Source of the DNA: Chloroflexota bacterium
Lineage (GTDB): Bacteria; Chloroflexota; Anaerolineae; Ardenticatenales; Ardenticatenaceae
Assembly: GCA_003520455.1 (NCBI GenBank)
Contig: DOUV01000780.1
Coordinates: 1 to 35,017 of the forward strand
Direction: 5' to 3'
Length of the DNA stretch: 35,017 nucleotides
In this document: one piece after another, positions 16,135 through 24,715 of the stretch
How positions within the stretch are numbered: position 1 is the first letter of the stretch
How the letters are laid out: each line of letters begins with the position of its first letter
Translations under genes and position numbers: made by a program
Notes under the pieces: generated by a model
What the model was told of the DNA's origin: nothing
What the model saw: the letters and a program-made list of their open reading frames with translations, nothing else
The model's database searches: none

Positions 16135-17805
16135 CTAGCCGACCGGGTGGATCGACAGGTAGAAATCGCGCCGGTTGTTTGTTACCCGCGTTGATGTGTC
16201 GACGTTTTCAACTCGGTCCGTGCGCCAAAAGACGCTCCGATTGACCCACACCGTGCCAATGAAGGGATAACCGGTTTCCGCTACGAGACGCTGGATCTTC
16301 TGGAAGACCTCGGGCCGCTCCGCCGGGGACGCCGCGCTGAATTCCTCAAGCAGCGGCGGCAGTTCCGGTACCACCTCTTCCACAGGTGCCTGCCAGCCAA
16401 CGCGAGGCAGGACGTACCGGATCGGGTTCGAGTACCACGATTGATCCGTCGCCGACAGATCGTAATCAGCCTTGAGGAAACGATCCAGCCATACAGCCTG
16501 CTCTACCGGGGCAAGCGTAATATTGATACCACACTCGGCCAGGGAAGCCTGGATCGTCTCGAAGATTACGTCTTCAAACGGGTTCCGGGTCGGGTAGAGG
16601 AACTCGACATCGATGCCGTTCGCATATCCGGCTTTGGCCAGCAACTCCTTGCACCCCTCTACATCGCGCTGGTAATTCGGTAGTTCCTCGATGGGCAGAG
16701 CATATTCCACGTAGGGATGGACTGTCGAGCCGGGCTCCGCCTCGCCTAGAAACGCGATCTGGGCCAGCGCCTCGCGATCTAGCGCTTTCGAGATGGCAAG
16801 TGGAATCTCCGGCGGCTCGGTCTTCCCTATTCGGCTAATGCTGATAAAGAAGCTCAGGGCCGGGAAGGACGCCTTCCCAATCCCGGGCTGGTCTGTGAGA
16901 CTCTGTGATGTCGCAATCGACACCGGCTGAATCACGTCCACCTCACCCGCGTTGAGCGCTGCAACCTGCGAGGCATCTTCCTGGAACCAGCGGATGATCA
17001 GCCTATCCCAGTCCGGAAGGTCCTCAGGATTCCAGTACTCGCGGTTCACTTCCAGTACGAGTTCGTTGTTTGGTGAATACGAGACGAACCTGAACGGACC
17101 CGTACCAACGGGCGCAATCGCGTTCCGGTTCTCTGCTCCATACTCTCGATTAAGAATCGAAAAGCCGATCCCCGTCGGATCCCCAATCGTGTTGAGGAAG
17201 AAGTTGTCCGGCTGCGCGAGCGTGACCACGACGGTCTGATCGTCTGGTGCCTCCACCCCGACGATGTTCTGATAACGCTGCTGAACCATGGGAATCCCCT
17301 GAGTCTGACCACGTTCGAAGCTGTACACTACGTCGTCCGCCTGTAGGGGTTCGCCGTTGTGAAACTTCACATCCGGCCGCAGCGTGAACGTATAGGTGAG
17401 CCCGTCGTCAGAGACCTCCCACGACTCGGCCAAACGCGGGTGCACGTTGCCGGACGGATCGGTCCAGGCAAGCGTTTCCAGGACCGTTGACCATACCTGC
17501 GCGTGCCAGTCGAGGCCCGACGACATGATCGGATCAAAGGTTTCGGGCTCGATTGTCTCGGCGACGACGACTACTTTCTCAACCGGTTCTTTGGGAGGTG
17601 CCTCTACCTCGACGACGCGCGTTACCTCGACTTCTTTCTCGACGACGCGCGTTACCTCGACTTCTTTCTCGACAACCGTGGTCACTTCTCGTTCGACGAC
17701 TGTCGTCGCCTGTACCTCGGTGGTCGCGGGCTGGCGGCCCGCGCAGGCGGCGAGCAGGCTCAGCAACAGGACCGCGGTCAACAGAATTAGTGCTCTCCTG
17801 GACAC
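16135..17805 (-). CDS. Solute-binding lipoprotein of an oligopeptide-type ABC transporter (SBP family 5)
   Basis: The GTG at 17805 has a perfect GAGGAGGAG ribosome site and starts a lipoprotein signal: VSRRALILL, then LLSLLAAC with lipid-modified Cys21. The mature protein opens with a valine/acidic linker of repeated EVTRVVEKE units, probably a spacer between membrane and domain. Residues ~85-556 form the family 5 binding fold (ETFDPIMSSGLDWHAQVWST, then YTFTLRPDVKFHNGEPLQADDV, PVGTGPFRFVSY, AKAGYANGID). It captures the substrate outside the membrane for the permeases downstream. The linker is a habit of Chloroflexota lipoproteins. Confidence 0.93.
   Translation of the reverse strand: MSRRALILLTAVLLLSLLAACAGRQPATTEVQATTVVEREVTTVVEKEVEVTRVVEKEVEVTRVVEVEAPPKEPVEKVVVVAETIEPETFDPIMSSGLDWHAQVWSTVLETLAWTDPSGNVHPRLAESWEVSDDGLTYTFTLRPDVKFHNGEPLQADDVVYSFERGQTQGIPMVQQRYQNIVGVEAPDDQTVVVTLAQPDNFFLNTIGDPTGIGFSILNREYGAENRNAIAPVGTGPFRFVSYSPNNELVLEVNREYWNPEDLPDWDRLIIRWFQEDASQVAALNAGEVDVIQPVSIATSQSLTDQPGIGKASFPALSFFISISRIGKTEPPEIPLAISKALDREALAQIAFLGEAEPGSTVHPYVEYALPIEELPNYQRDVEGCKELLAKAGYANGIDVEFLYPTRNPFEDVIFETIQASLAECGINITLAPVEQAVWLDRFLKADYDLSATDQSWYSNPIRYVLPRVGWQAPVEEVVPELPPLLEEFSAASPAERPEVFQKIQRLVAETGYPFIGTVWVNRSVFWRTDRVENVDTSTRVTNNRRDFYLSIHPVG
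17608..17667. repeat. 30-bp tandem repeat encoding the lipoprotein linker
   Basis: Two exact 30-bp units (17608-17637, 17638-17667) lie end to end inside the binding-protein gene; partial, diverged units flank them. Each unit codes for ten residues of the linker (KEVEVTRVVE), so copy number changes would keep the frame. Confidence 0.9.
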
Positions 17806-17932
17806 GGTTCTCCTCCTCGTATGTGGCTGGGATTTCTCGATCTCGACATGAGGCTGACAGTCATGCGAACGAGAGTTGGGGGGACATAGCAAGTCTCCTT
17901 TTCGTGAGCAGGTTATGCGGGATCATGCTCCC

Positions 17933-19228
17933 TTACAGCACGCGGAGCGCGTTGCAGAGTGCCGTCAGGATGAAGTCCGCCTGTCGGTGCGTCAGACACA
18001 GGGGTGGGGTAATGCGCAGCACATTGCTCGTGCTGGACACCACCACACCCTGAGCCAGCAGTTTCAGATACAGGTCTCTAATCTGGTCGGCAGAGATCGC
18101 ATCCTGCGCCGTTCCCGTCTCGACCAGTTCAACGCCAATTGCCAGCCCCAGGCCGCGCACATCGCCTACATTCGGGTAATCCCGCCCGGCGCGTTGCAGA
18201 GCCCCAAGCAGGTAGGCTCCGATCTCCGCCGCGTTCTCTACAAGCTGTTCTTCCTCGAGTACCTGGAGTGTTGCGAGGCCGGCTGCGCAGGCCATCTGGT
18301 TTCCCCCGAACGTGCTTCCGTTGTGAGTGAGAGAGGCGATCGGGCCCTTGTTCATGAACTGCGCCGGGCCGCCGACGATGCCGATCGGGAACCCGGCCGC
18401 CAGGCCCTTGCCCATAAGTATCAGGTCTGGAACAACCTCCGAATGTTCGTAACACCACATCCGGCCGGTCCGCCCCGCGCCTGTCAGAATCTCGTCGTAG
18501 ACAAGCAGAGCCCCTGTGCGGTCGCAGAAGTCTCTGATCTGTTGGAGAAACTCGGTCGAAAGCGGATACATTCCTCCCGCACCCTGCATGGGTTCGATGA
18601 AGACCGCAGCTGGAGGACCGGTCAGCACCTGGGAGGCGGCCGCGAGGCCAGCAGCGGATTTGGCAACCTGAAAGACACCAGGCAGGAGGGGCCCCATTCC
18701 CTCTCTCGGCACGCCTGGCGTCAACGAGAGCGCGCCAAACGTACGCCCGTGATATCCGTTATGAAAGGAGATGATCTCGTGACGGCCGGTCGCGGAACGC
18801 ACGATTCTGATTGCCGCCTCAACTGCCTCGGTCCCAGAGTTATTCATGTGGAACACTTCAAACCTGGGATCGAGCGTCGCCCGAAGCGCTTCGAGGAACT
18901 CGACCCGGATCTCTGCAGCAAAATCGTAAAAGTGCGTCAATCTCTCAACCTGTTCGACCAGCTTCTTCTTGACGCGCGGGTGACCGTGACCGATATTCAT
19001 CACGACCGTACCGGAGCAGGCGTCGAGCAGAAAATTGCCATCGGCATCCCGCACGATGCATCCCCTCCCGTCTACAATCGATAGCTGCGACCACACTGAT
19101 GCCGCCGAGCCACCCGCTGCATAGATCGCGCTCTCCCGCACGCGGATGCCTTTCGAAGCGGGTCCCGGCACTTCCGTTACGAGGCGCGGCAGTTCGGGCA
19201 TCTCCTCAGGAAGCGGGTCAAGCGTCAT
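17933..19228 (-). CDS. Class III (omega) PLP-dependent aminotransferase
   Basis: This 431-residue enzyme has the fold-type I class III signature. NNSGTEAVEAAIR (129-141) and FHNGYHGRTFGALSLT bind the cofactor phosphate and ring; Asp245 in LLVYDEILTGAGRTG pairs with the pyridine nitrogen; Lys274 in LILMGKGLAAGFPIG is the Schiff-base lysine. It is similar to 4-aminobutyrate, taurine or beta-amino acid aminotransferases and would move a terminal amino group to a keto acid, giving an aldehyde or oxo acid. Its ATG overlaps the stop of the TPP-enzyme gene by 4 bp (19225-19228), so the two are translationally coupled and probably act in sequence. The substrate is not identified. Confidence 0.92.
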   Translation of the reverse strand: MTLDPLPEEMPELPRLVTEVPGPASKGIRVRESAIYAAGGSAASVWSQLSIVDGRGCIVRDADGNFLLDACSGTVVMNIGHGHPRVKKKLVEQVERLTHFYDFAAEIRVEFLEALRATLDPRFEVFHMNNSGTEAVEAAIRIVRSATGRHEIISFHNGYHGRTFGALSLTPGVPREGMGPLLPGVFQVAKSAAGLAAASQVLTGPPAAVFIEPMQGAGGMYPLSTEFLQQIRDFCDRTGALLVYDEILTGAGRTGRMWCYEHSEVVPDLILMGKGLAAGFPIGIVGGPAQFMNKGPIASLTHNGSTFGGNQMACAAGLATLQVLEEEQLVENAAEIGAYLLGALQRAGRDYPNVGDVRGLGLAIGVELVETGTAQDAISADQIRDLYLKLLAQGVVVSSTSNVLRITPPLCLTHRQADFILTALCNALRVL

Positions 19229-20841
19229 ACGACCTCCTCTACGGCGAACGCATCAAACGGAACGAGCGCCTCAATAAGTCCCGGACGGCGATCCGCGACT
19301 GCCTCTTTGAGGGCATCCTCGAGTCCCTCCGGGCTTCCTACCCGGCGCGTGCGGGCCTCGAAGGCCGCGGCCACCTTGCAGAAATCGGGCTGGGCCAGGT
19401 CCACCCCGAAGCGACGACCCTCGCACATGTCATCCTGGGCGAGTGCGATCGTTCCATAGCTGTGATTGTTGAAAACGAGCAGGCAGACCGGCAGATCGTT
19501 CTCGACCGCCGTGCCGAGCTCTCCCAGTACGTAGAGGGCCCCGCCATCTCCTATGACCGCCAGAACAAACGCGTCCTTTCTCGCCGTCTGGACGCCCAGA
19601 GCGGCCGGATAGGCGTACCCGAGGGTTTGTGCGTTCCAAGGAACGAAGAACTGGCGGGCCGGCGAAAAGGTGAGGTCGCGCGCCAGGGCGATCTGGGACA
19701 TCGTGACATCGACCACGACAGACGCATTGTTCTCGGGCAATGCCCGGTCAATGGCGGCGATCCATCGGTTCCTTGTGCCGGCGCCCCCATCGCACCGACT
19801 GCTCCGATCGTCGTGGTCCCGTCGGTTCGACACTTTCTTCATCTCCGGGAGAGAGTCGAGCAGCGCCTCAAGGAAATCGGCCGCGTCGGCCGCAATCGAG
19901 AGGGCCGGCGTGTAGTGCTTCCCAAATTCGGTGGGATCAATATCCACATGAATTAGCTGCCCTGGCAGTTCCAGCGAATTCTCTCCTGTCGTCGCCCATC
20001 CAAAGCTGGCTCCAATTGCCAGGATCACGTCTGCCCGGCTCAGCACCCGGCGGCTCTTGCGATTCAGCACCACGCCTCTATAGCCAGGCTTCCCCGTGTC
20101 CACGGCCGAAACCGCCGGAACCGTCGTCATATAGGGAAGACCGGTTGATTCCAGGAAGGAATCTAGCAGGTCTTCGGCGCGCGCTGCCAAGACGCCGGCG
20201 CCGACCAGTACCAGGGGGCGCTCCGCCTCCGACAACGATCTGACTACGGAAGATAGTTGCTGTGGGTCAGGCGCGCTCCGGTTCCACCCGTTCGAGGGCG
20301 CCCGAACCGGCCTGATGAAGGTGGATTCGGCCGAGCCCTCGAGCGCGCCACGGGAGAGTAGGCAGACACTCGGACGGCTGCGGCCAACCTTGCAGGCCGT
20401 CAGACTTTCACTTACGGTTTCGTAAACCTCTTCGGGGCTGTCCGCGACAAAAACGTGCGCCCCCGTCGACTGGGCCAATCCGCGCGCGTCATAAATCTCA
20501 TGGGGGACGCCGGCCTGCCGCCGCGCCCGGGCCTCCGGGCCCAGGTCACTCGTGATGACGACGAGCGGAGAGGAGTCAGCCCAGGCCGTCACCAGCCCCG
20601 GCGTCGCCTGCGCCAAGCCCGGGCCGCCGGTGACCACGGCTACCCCTGGCTTACGCAAGCGGCGTGCATACCCGTCCGCCATGTAGGCGGCGTGCTGGTC
20701 ACTTCGCGCCACAACCGTGCGAATTGTCCTGCTTTCACGCAGCCCGTCGTAGATTTCAATCACATGGGTAGCCGGAATGCCGAAAACCGTATTGATACCC
20801 CAGTCGTCGAGGGCCGCTACTGCCAGTTGACCACCGTTCAT
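19225..20841 (-). CDS. Thiamine pyrophosphate-dependent enzyme (acetolactate synthase/decarboxylase-like)
   Basis: A complete 538-residue TPP enzyme with three domains: N-terminal PYR domain (1-170), central domain (~195-335) and C-terminal PP domain (~370-530) with GDGG at 431-434 and Asn458-Asn459 for the Mg-pyrophosphate site. The position of the Glu that activates the cofactor (usually HEQ) reads Ser47-Asp48-Gln49, so the acid is shortened to Asp. FAD-binding residues of true acetolactate synthases cannot be confirmed. Possible reactions include decarboxylation of a 2-oxo acid or C-C ligation/cleavage. Neighbours are the coupled aminotransferase and two amidohydrolase-fold enzymes. The family is certain; the reaction is not. 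Confidence 0.9.
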   Translation of the reverse strand: MNGGQLAVAALDDWGINTVFGIPATHVIEIYDGLRESRTIRTVVARSDQHAAYMADGYARRLRKPGVAVVTGGPGLAQATPGLVTAWADSSPLVVITSDLGPEARARRQAGVPHEIYDARGLAQSTGAHVFVADSPEEVYETVSESLTACKVGRSRPSVCLLSRGALEGSAESTFIRPVRAPSNGWNRSAPDPQQLSSVVRSLSEAERPLVLVGAGVLAARAEDLLDSFLESTGLPYMTTVPAVSAVDTGKPGYRGVVLNRKSRRVLSRADVILAIGASFGWATTGENSLELPGQLIHVDIDPTEFGKHYTPALSIAADAADFLEALLDSLPEMKKVSNRRDHDDRSSRCDGGAGTRNRWIAAIDRALPENNASVVVDVTMSQIALARDLTFSPARQFFVPWNAQTLGYAYPAALGVQTARKDAFVLAVIGDGGALYVLGELGTAVENDLPVCLLVFNNHSYGTIALAQDDMCEGRRFGVDLAQPDFCKVAAAFEARTRRVGSPEGLEDALKEAVADRRPGLIEALVPFDAFAVEEVV

Positions 20842-20850
20842 GGCTCGGAC

Positions 20851-21843
20851 CTACTTCGGCTGCCGCATAGTGAGCAGATCGGACGGGTTCGTAATCATGC
20901 ACTGCTCGAGGAGTGACTCGGGTACATCCCTATCTCGCGCGATCGCCAGGAAGCCGTCGACCAGATGCGCGAAGCCGGGTCCCCCTCGCTTACGCAGATG
21001 GCGTTTGAGACACAGATCGGAGCCGATCATAACTCCCTCCGCCACATCCTCCTCGTCAAGTGAAAGCAGAGTCTCGAGCCGTTGCAGATCCGTCGGCATC
21101 TGAGAACCCAACCGCTCGCTGTAATACTCGCAGCCGATCGCATCGAACTGGGCATACGCGCCCAGGCCCACGATGGCACGGACGAGGTTCCGATCAATAT
21201 CCAGATCATCCAGGTGCCCGATGACGATTTGCTCCGGCCGCGCTCCATGGCTGGTGAGCGTGTTGATCTGATCCAGGGCGTTTCGGCCGAGATAGGTGTG
21301 GGTCGTAATCGAAACCCCTGTTTCCCGGCTCGCCCACGCGGCGGCTCGAAAGATGGCCTTCTCCGTGTCAGTCATGGGACCCTTGTAGGTCGCGACTTTG
21401 ATAATGCCAGCTCTAATGTCTGTACCGCCGATTCCCTCGGTGATCTCTTTTATGAAGTGCTGGCAGATCTGCTCGTCGCTCATCTCGCAGATCTGCCGTG
21501 GAATGAGGGGCTCATGGTAGATGCCCGTAGCAGCCACGACGTGAACGCCCGTCGTCTCGGAAGCCAGTCGAAGAAGGTGGGGATCGCGCCCCATGCCGAT
21601 CGGGGTCGTATCGACGAATGCGAAGCCACCTGCAGCCGCGAACTCCTGGAATTCCGGAAAGGTGTCTTCAAACTTCCAGGTCGCCTCGTCGTTCGCGTAG
21701 TACTCGTAGAACTCCCACTCTTCAAACTCGTTGCTAAGTAATGCCTGCAGGTGGCCGTGCGTATTCGTCCATCCCCAGGGACGGGAGGGCACATCTCCTC
21801 TCACCGTTCGGATAACGCCTTGACCGCCGGCTTTATCGTCCAT
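20851..21843 (-). CDS. Phosphotriesterase-family metal hydrolase, Lys-bridged type
   Basis: A 330-residue amidohydrolase-superfamily enzyme; I start at the ATG at 21843 (MDDKAGGQG), which overlaps the upstream gene by 11 bp. The binuclear metal site is complete: His29 and His31 (THGH), Lys149 in GIIKVAT (expected to be carboxylated), His182 (TTHT), His210 (IGHLD) and Asp276 (GSDL). The family includes phosphotriesterases, lactonases and amide hydrolases; in an uptake and catabolic operon a lactone or ester/amide of the imported compound is the likelier substrate than an organophosphate. Confidence 0.9.
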   Translation of the reverse strand: MDDKAGGQGVIRTVRGDVPSRPWGWTNTHGHLQALLSNEFEEWEFYEYYANDEATWKFEDTFPEFQEFAAAGGFAFVDTTPIGMGRDPHLLRLASETTGVHVVAATGIYHEPLIPRQICEMSDEQICQHFIKEITEGIGGTDIRAGIIKVATYKGPMTDTEKAIFRAAAWASRETGVSITTHTYLGRNALDQINTLTSHGARPEQIVIGHLDDLDIDRNLVRAIVGLGAYAQFDAIGCEYYSERLGSQMPTDLQRLETLLSLDEEDVAEGVMIGSDLCLKRHLRKRGGPGFAHLVDGFLAIARDRDVPESLLEQCMITNPSDLLTMRQPK

Positions 21844-22732
21844 CCTCGCCTCTCGCCTCATCACGTACCGCCGCAATCGCCTGACGCGCGAGTCTGACTC
21901 CTCGGCTCAATATCCTCTCCCGAGCCTCCGGCCGTGCATGGTCTTCGAAGGTGGCACACTCGACCGCGTTGTCTCGCTCCATTTCCTGCAGAAGGGACCA
22001 GTAATTGATACCACCATCTCCAATCGCGACCGGGATGTAGGTTCCGGTGTGGGAGTCACTCAAGGTTTCGCTGTCTCTGATCGATCCGTAGATCCCCTCT
22101 GAGAAGCGTCCTATGCCTTTCAAATGCGCATAGACGATGAAGTCCTTCAGGGTCCGGTAGGCATAGGGCCACGGCTCGATACCGGCACAGTACAGGTTGC
22201 CGGGGTCATAATTGATGCGCACCTGAGGGGCATCTAGAGCCGACATGAAGAGCGCCGTGAGATCCGGCTCGCGAACGGGATCCCGCTTGTGAGGGTCTTC
22301 ATTCCGGAGATCGAAATGGTTTTCGAGTAAGAGCGTGATTCCTGTTTCGGCCGCCAGCTCGAGACAGGGTTCGAGCCGCCGGCGATACTGATCGCGGGTT
22401 TCTTTGAAGTCCCAGCGGGCGTTAAAGCCTGGATAGTGGATGACGTACTTTGCGCCGGTCTCAGTGGCGAGGTTGATGCAGCGGTTGATCTGAGCCTGTG
22501 ATTTAGAAGGGTCATCTTCGAGCATCGGGCGCCATTTGGCCGTTGCATTCACGCAGACGATCCGGACGCCGTAGCCGGCGAGCGTTTCTGCTGCTTCCCA
22601 GAACCCATCGTTGTCGGGGTAGTAAACCAACTCGAGCCCATTGATGTCGTAACGCTGACATAGCTGCCCGAGTTCTTCATACGTCGGATGCCACCGGTTC
22701 CATGATGAATCTGCCGAGAAACACAGCTCCAT
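21833..22732 (-). CDS. Sugar phosphate isomerase/epimerase-like TIM barrel (xylose isomerase-like, AP_endonuc_2 fold)
   Basis: A start at the ATG at 22732 (MELCFSADS) with GGAGG upstream gives 299 residues; the longer frame adds eight residues without signal. Motifs are those of the family: CFSADS at strand 1, LELVYYPDNDG, VNATAKWRP, GAKYVIHYPG, LLENHFD with the metal-ligand Glu, INYDPGNLY with Asp/His-type ligands, and YAHLKGIG. These enzymes isomerise or epimerise sugars and keto acids, or act as 2-keto-myo-inositol dehydratase or hydroxypyruvate isomerase. It is squeezed between two phosphotriesterase-like genes, so it probably acts on the product of one of them. Confidence 0.85.
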   Translation of the reverse strand: MELCFSADSSWNRWHPTYEELGQLCQRYDINGLELVYYPDNDGFWEAAETLAGYGVRIVCVNATAKWRPMLEDDPSKSQAQINRCINLATETGAKYVIHYPGFNARWDFKETRDQYRRRLEPCLELAAETGITLLLENHFDLRNEDPHKRDPVREPDLTALFMSALDAPQVRINYDPGNLYCAGIEPWPYAYRTLKDFIVYAHLKGIGRFSEGIYGSIRDSETLSDSHTGTYIPVAIGDGGINYWSLLQEMERDNAVECATFEDHARPEARERILSRGVRLARQAIAAVRDEARGEDGR

Positions 22733-22785
22733 TGTTGCCTCCAGACCTTTGTCCAAGTTAAGAACCGCGAGTACGGCTAACGGTT

Positions 22786-23700
22786 TTATACTGCCAGTAC
22801 CCGCGCCGGATTGACGTGCGTCATCTGGTGTATGGTTTCTTCGTCGATGCCTTCCTGCCGGAGCAGGGGGAGGAAATTCTTGATCAGGTGGGGGAACCCC
22901 GTGCCACCATTCGTGATCAGGCGCGCGCGCGTCGCTACGTCGAGCGAGAGGAGTAAGCGTTCCGCGTGCCCCCTTCGAATCAGCTCAGCCAGGACTCTGG
23001 CTCTACGCGCATCCGTGTTGATCCACTCAATCCCGATCAGATCGAACTGGACGTAGGCTCCTGTAACCAGGACGCGTTCCAGTTCATCCATCTCCAGGGT
23101 GTTGTCGAGATGACCAAAGATGATGCGATCCGGCGGAACGCCCTCTTCGTCCAGGATCTCAAAGAAGCCGAGGGCCATGTGCGGCGGGGTATGGGTAGTC
23201 ACCGCGAGGCCGGTCTCGCGATGGGCTCGAGCGGCGGCTCGAATGACCCTCTCTTCCACACCCTGGATCCACTGCTTGTCGATTCCGATTTCCCCGATGA
23301 TTCCTGGCTTGATACCCGTATTTCCGATCCCGTTCTTGATCTCGTCGATCATGTATTTTGCCAGCTCGTTCGTGGGAGTCTTGTTCACGAATTCCGGGTA
23401 GTAGGGCTCTCGGTAAAAGCCGGTTCCCATGACGATGTGCACATCCGTCTCCTCGGACACGCGGCGCATCTTCTCGGGATGCCGACCGATATGCTCCAGC
23501 GTCAATTCCACGAGGGTGTCCCCCCCGGCGTCCTTGTAGAATTGAACCTCTTGGATCATCTGCGCCTCATCCGTGATGGGCATCGCCTGCCAGCGGTACT
23601 TCACCCAAGAGAGGTCGACAAAGAGGTGCTCATGAGGCTGCGTGTGACCAAGTTCGTCGGGCGAAACCGGTCCTCGGACCGTCATGACCTGCCTGGGCAT
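22786..23700 (-). CDS. Phosphotriesterase-family metal hydrolase, Glu-bridged type
   Basis: 304 residues from an ATG with AAGGAG at ideal spacing. Metal ligands are His23 and His25 (PHEH), Glu137 in GEIGID in place of the carboxylated Lys, His170 (TTHT), His197 (GHLD) and Asp254. A bridging Glu is known in the E. coli Php branch of the family. The protein is clearly different from the Lys-type paralogue two genes downstream, which suggests two consecutive or alternative hydrolytic steps. The ATG overlaps the end of the iclR-type gene by 19 bp, tying it to the regulator's transcript. Confidence 0.9.
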   Translation of the reverse strand: MPRQVMTVRGPVSPDELGHTQPHEHLFVDLSWVKYRWQAMPITDEAQMIQEVQFYKDAGGDTLVELTLEHIGRHPEKMRRVSEETDVHIVMGTGFYREPYYPEFVNKTPTNELAKYMIDEIKNGIGNTGIKPGIIGEIGIDKQWIQGVEERVIRAAARAHRETGLAVTTHTPPHMALGFFEILDEEGVPPDRIIFGHLDNTLEMDELERVLVTGAYVQFDLIGIEWINTDARRARVLAELIRRGHAERLLLSLDVATRARLITNGGTGFPHLIKNFLPLLRQEGIDEETIHQMTHVNPARVLAV

Positions 23701-24545
23701 TTTTGTCTCCTTGCTCCTGCGCTACCGTACAACAGGATCCCGTCGTGTTTCTCGAGATGTGTAAGCTCTTTAGAGGCTTCCGCCGCGATCCGCTGGACCG
23801 TGTGAGCGATATCCGGAACGCGTTCTAGCGTGATCCGCGTGCTCGGGCCTGAGGTACAGACAGAGGCGATAGGCGATCCGTCGTCTCTCAGAATTGGCAC
23901 CGCAACACAGCGAAGGCCAATTTCAATTTCCTCGTCATCGAGAAAATAGCCGCGCTTGACCGATAGGGCCAGGAATTGTTCGAGTTCCGCCGGATCGCAG
24001 ATGGTGTTCGGCGTTTGTTTGACCGGCTTGCACGTCTGGATGATCTGCTTCTGCTGTTCCGCGGGTAGGTAGGCCAGGAGGGCTCTTCCAATGGCGCTAT
24101 CCCTAAGAGGCACTGCTCGACCGACAGGCGAGCCGACTCGAACCGCCTGCGGGCTCTGGACTTTGTCAATATAGATAGCTGTGTTGTCGCGACTGAGGAT
24201 CGCGAGGTAGGCAGTTTCCTGAGTCTCATCGACGAGTTTGCTAAGGTATCGATGTATACGATCACGCAGAGGAACGTTTTGAAGCCAAAGCGAGCCCAGC
24301 TCGAGCAGCTTGAACCCAATATGGTACTTCTCAGTTACAGGGTCCTGCTCCAGAACACCCAGGTAGTTGAGAGTTGACACCAACCGGGACACGGAGCTCT
24401 TCGGCTTGCCGAGCTTGCGGCTCAACTCCCGAATCCCCAACTCGGTCGTCTCTGCGTCAAACATCTGAAGGAGTTCGAAGGCTGCCAGCACGGTTTTTGA
24501 GTAATCGTTGCTGGCATCATGGTTTTCGTTCGTATGCGCTGGCAT
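23682..24545 (-). CDS. IclR-family transcriptional regulator
   Basis: The ATG at 24545 (MPAHTNENHD) with GGAAGC upstream gives 287 residues; the earlier frame start lies in the promoter-proximal leader. Residues ~15-75 form the winged helix (TVLAAFELLQMF, then ELSRKLGKPKSSVSRLVSTLNYLGVL), and ~85-260 the IclR effector domain (ETAYLAILSRDNTAIYIDKVQS, VGRAVPLRDSAIGRALLAYLP, GYFLDDEEIEIGLRCVAVPI, SVCTSGPSTRITLE). It is the first gene of the long leftward cluster and has a palindromic operator just downstream of its promoter, so negative autoregulation and control of the whole operon by a pathway metabolite is the simplest model. Confidence 0.93.
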   Translation of the reverse strand: MPAHTNENHDASNDYSKTVLAAFELLQMFDAETTELGIRELSRKLGKPKSSVSRLVSTLNYLGVLEQDPVTEKYHIGFKLLELGSLWLQNVPLRDRIHRYLSKLVDETQETAYLAILSRDNTAIYIDKVQSPQAVRVGSPVGRAVPLRDSAIGRALLAYLPAEQQKQIIQTCKPVKQTPNTICDPAELEQFLALSVKRGYFLDDEEIEIGLRCVAVPILRDDGSPIASVCTSGPSTRITLERVPDIAHTVQRIAAEASKELTHLEKHDGILLYGSAGARRQKCPGRS

Positions 24546-24643
24546 GTTGTGAGCTTCCGATGGGGTAAGGGCGAAGATTCGTAGATCGAGCAATGAAAGA
24601 CTACACCTTGAACGAATGAGACAGTGAGTGAACAATCAATGAT

Positions 24644-24673
24644 GTCCCGGTAATCGGGACAGTGTCCCGATTA
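24644..24673 (-). promoter_or_regulatory. Probable IclR operator with three half-sites
   Basis: A perfect palindrome spans 24651-24673: TAATCGGGAC, centre AGT, GTCCCGATTA. A third half-site GTCCCG at 24644-24649 forms a second, overlapping inverted repeat with CGGGAC at 24655-24660. The block begins about 14 nt downstream of the -10 box, over the expected transcription start region. Confidence 0.75.
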
Positions 24674-24686
24674 TCACTCGATTCCT

Positions 24687-24715
24687 ATAGTAGAGGCATT
24701 TAGTAGCCTTGTCAA
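24687..24715 (-). promoter_or_regulatory. Near-consensus promoter of the leftward catabolic cluster
   Basis: On the reverse strand, TTGACA (24715-24710) and TACTAT (24692-24687) are separated by exactly 17 nt. It is the best promoter in the window. Transcription would start near 24680 and cross the palindromic operator before the regulator gene. Confidence 0.8.

Noticed and set aside
17876..19084. 402-residue rightward frame opposite the aminotransferase
   Set aside because: Shadow of a gene with an intact catalytic lysine motif on the other strand.
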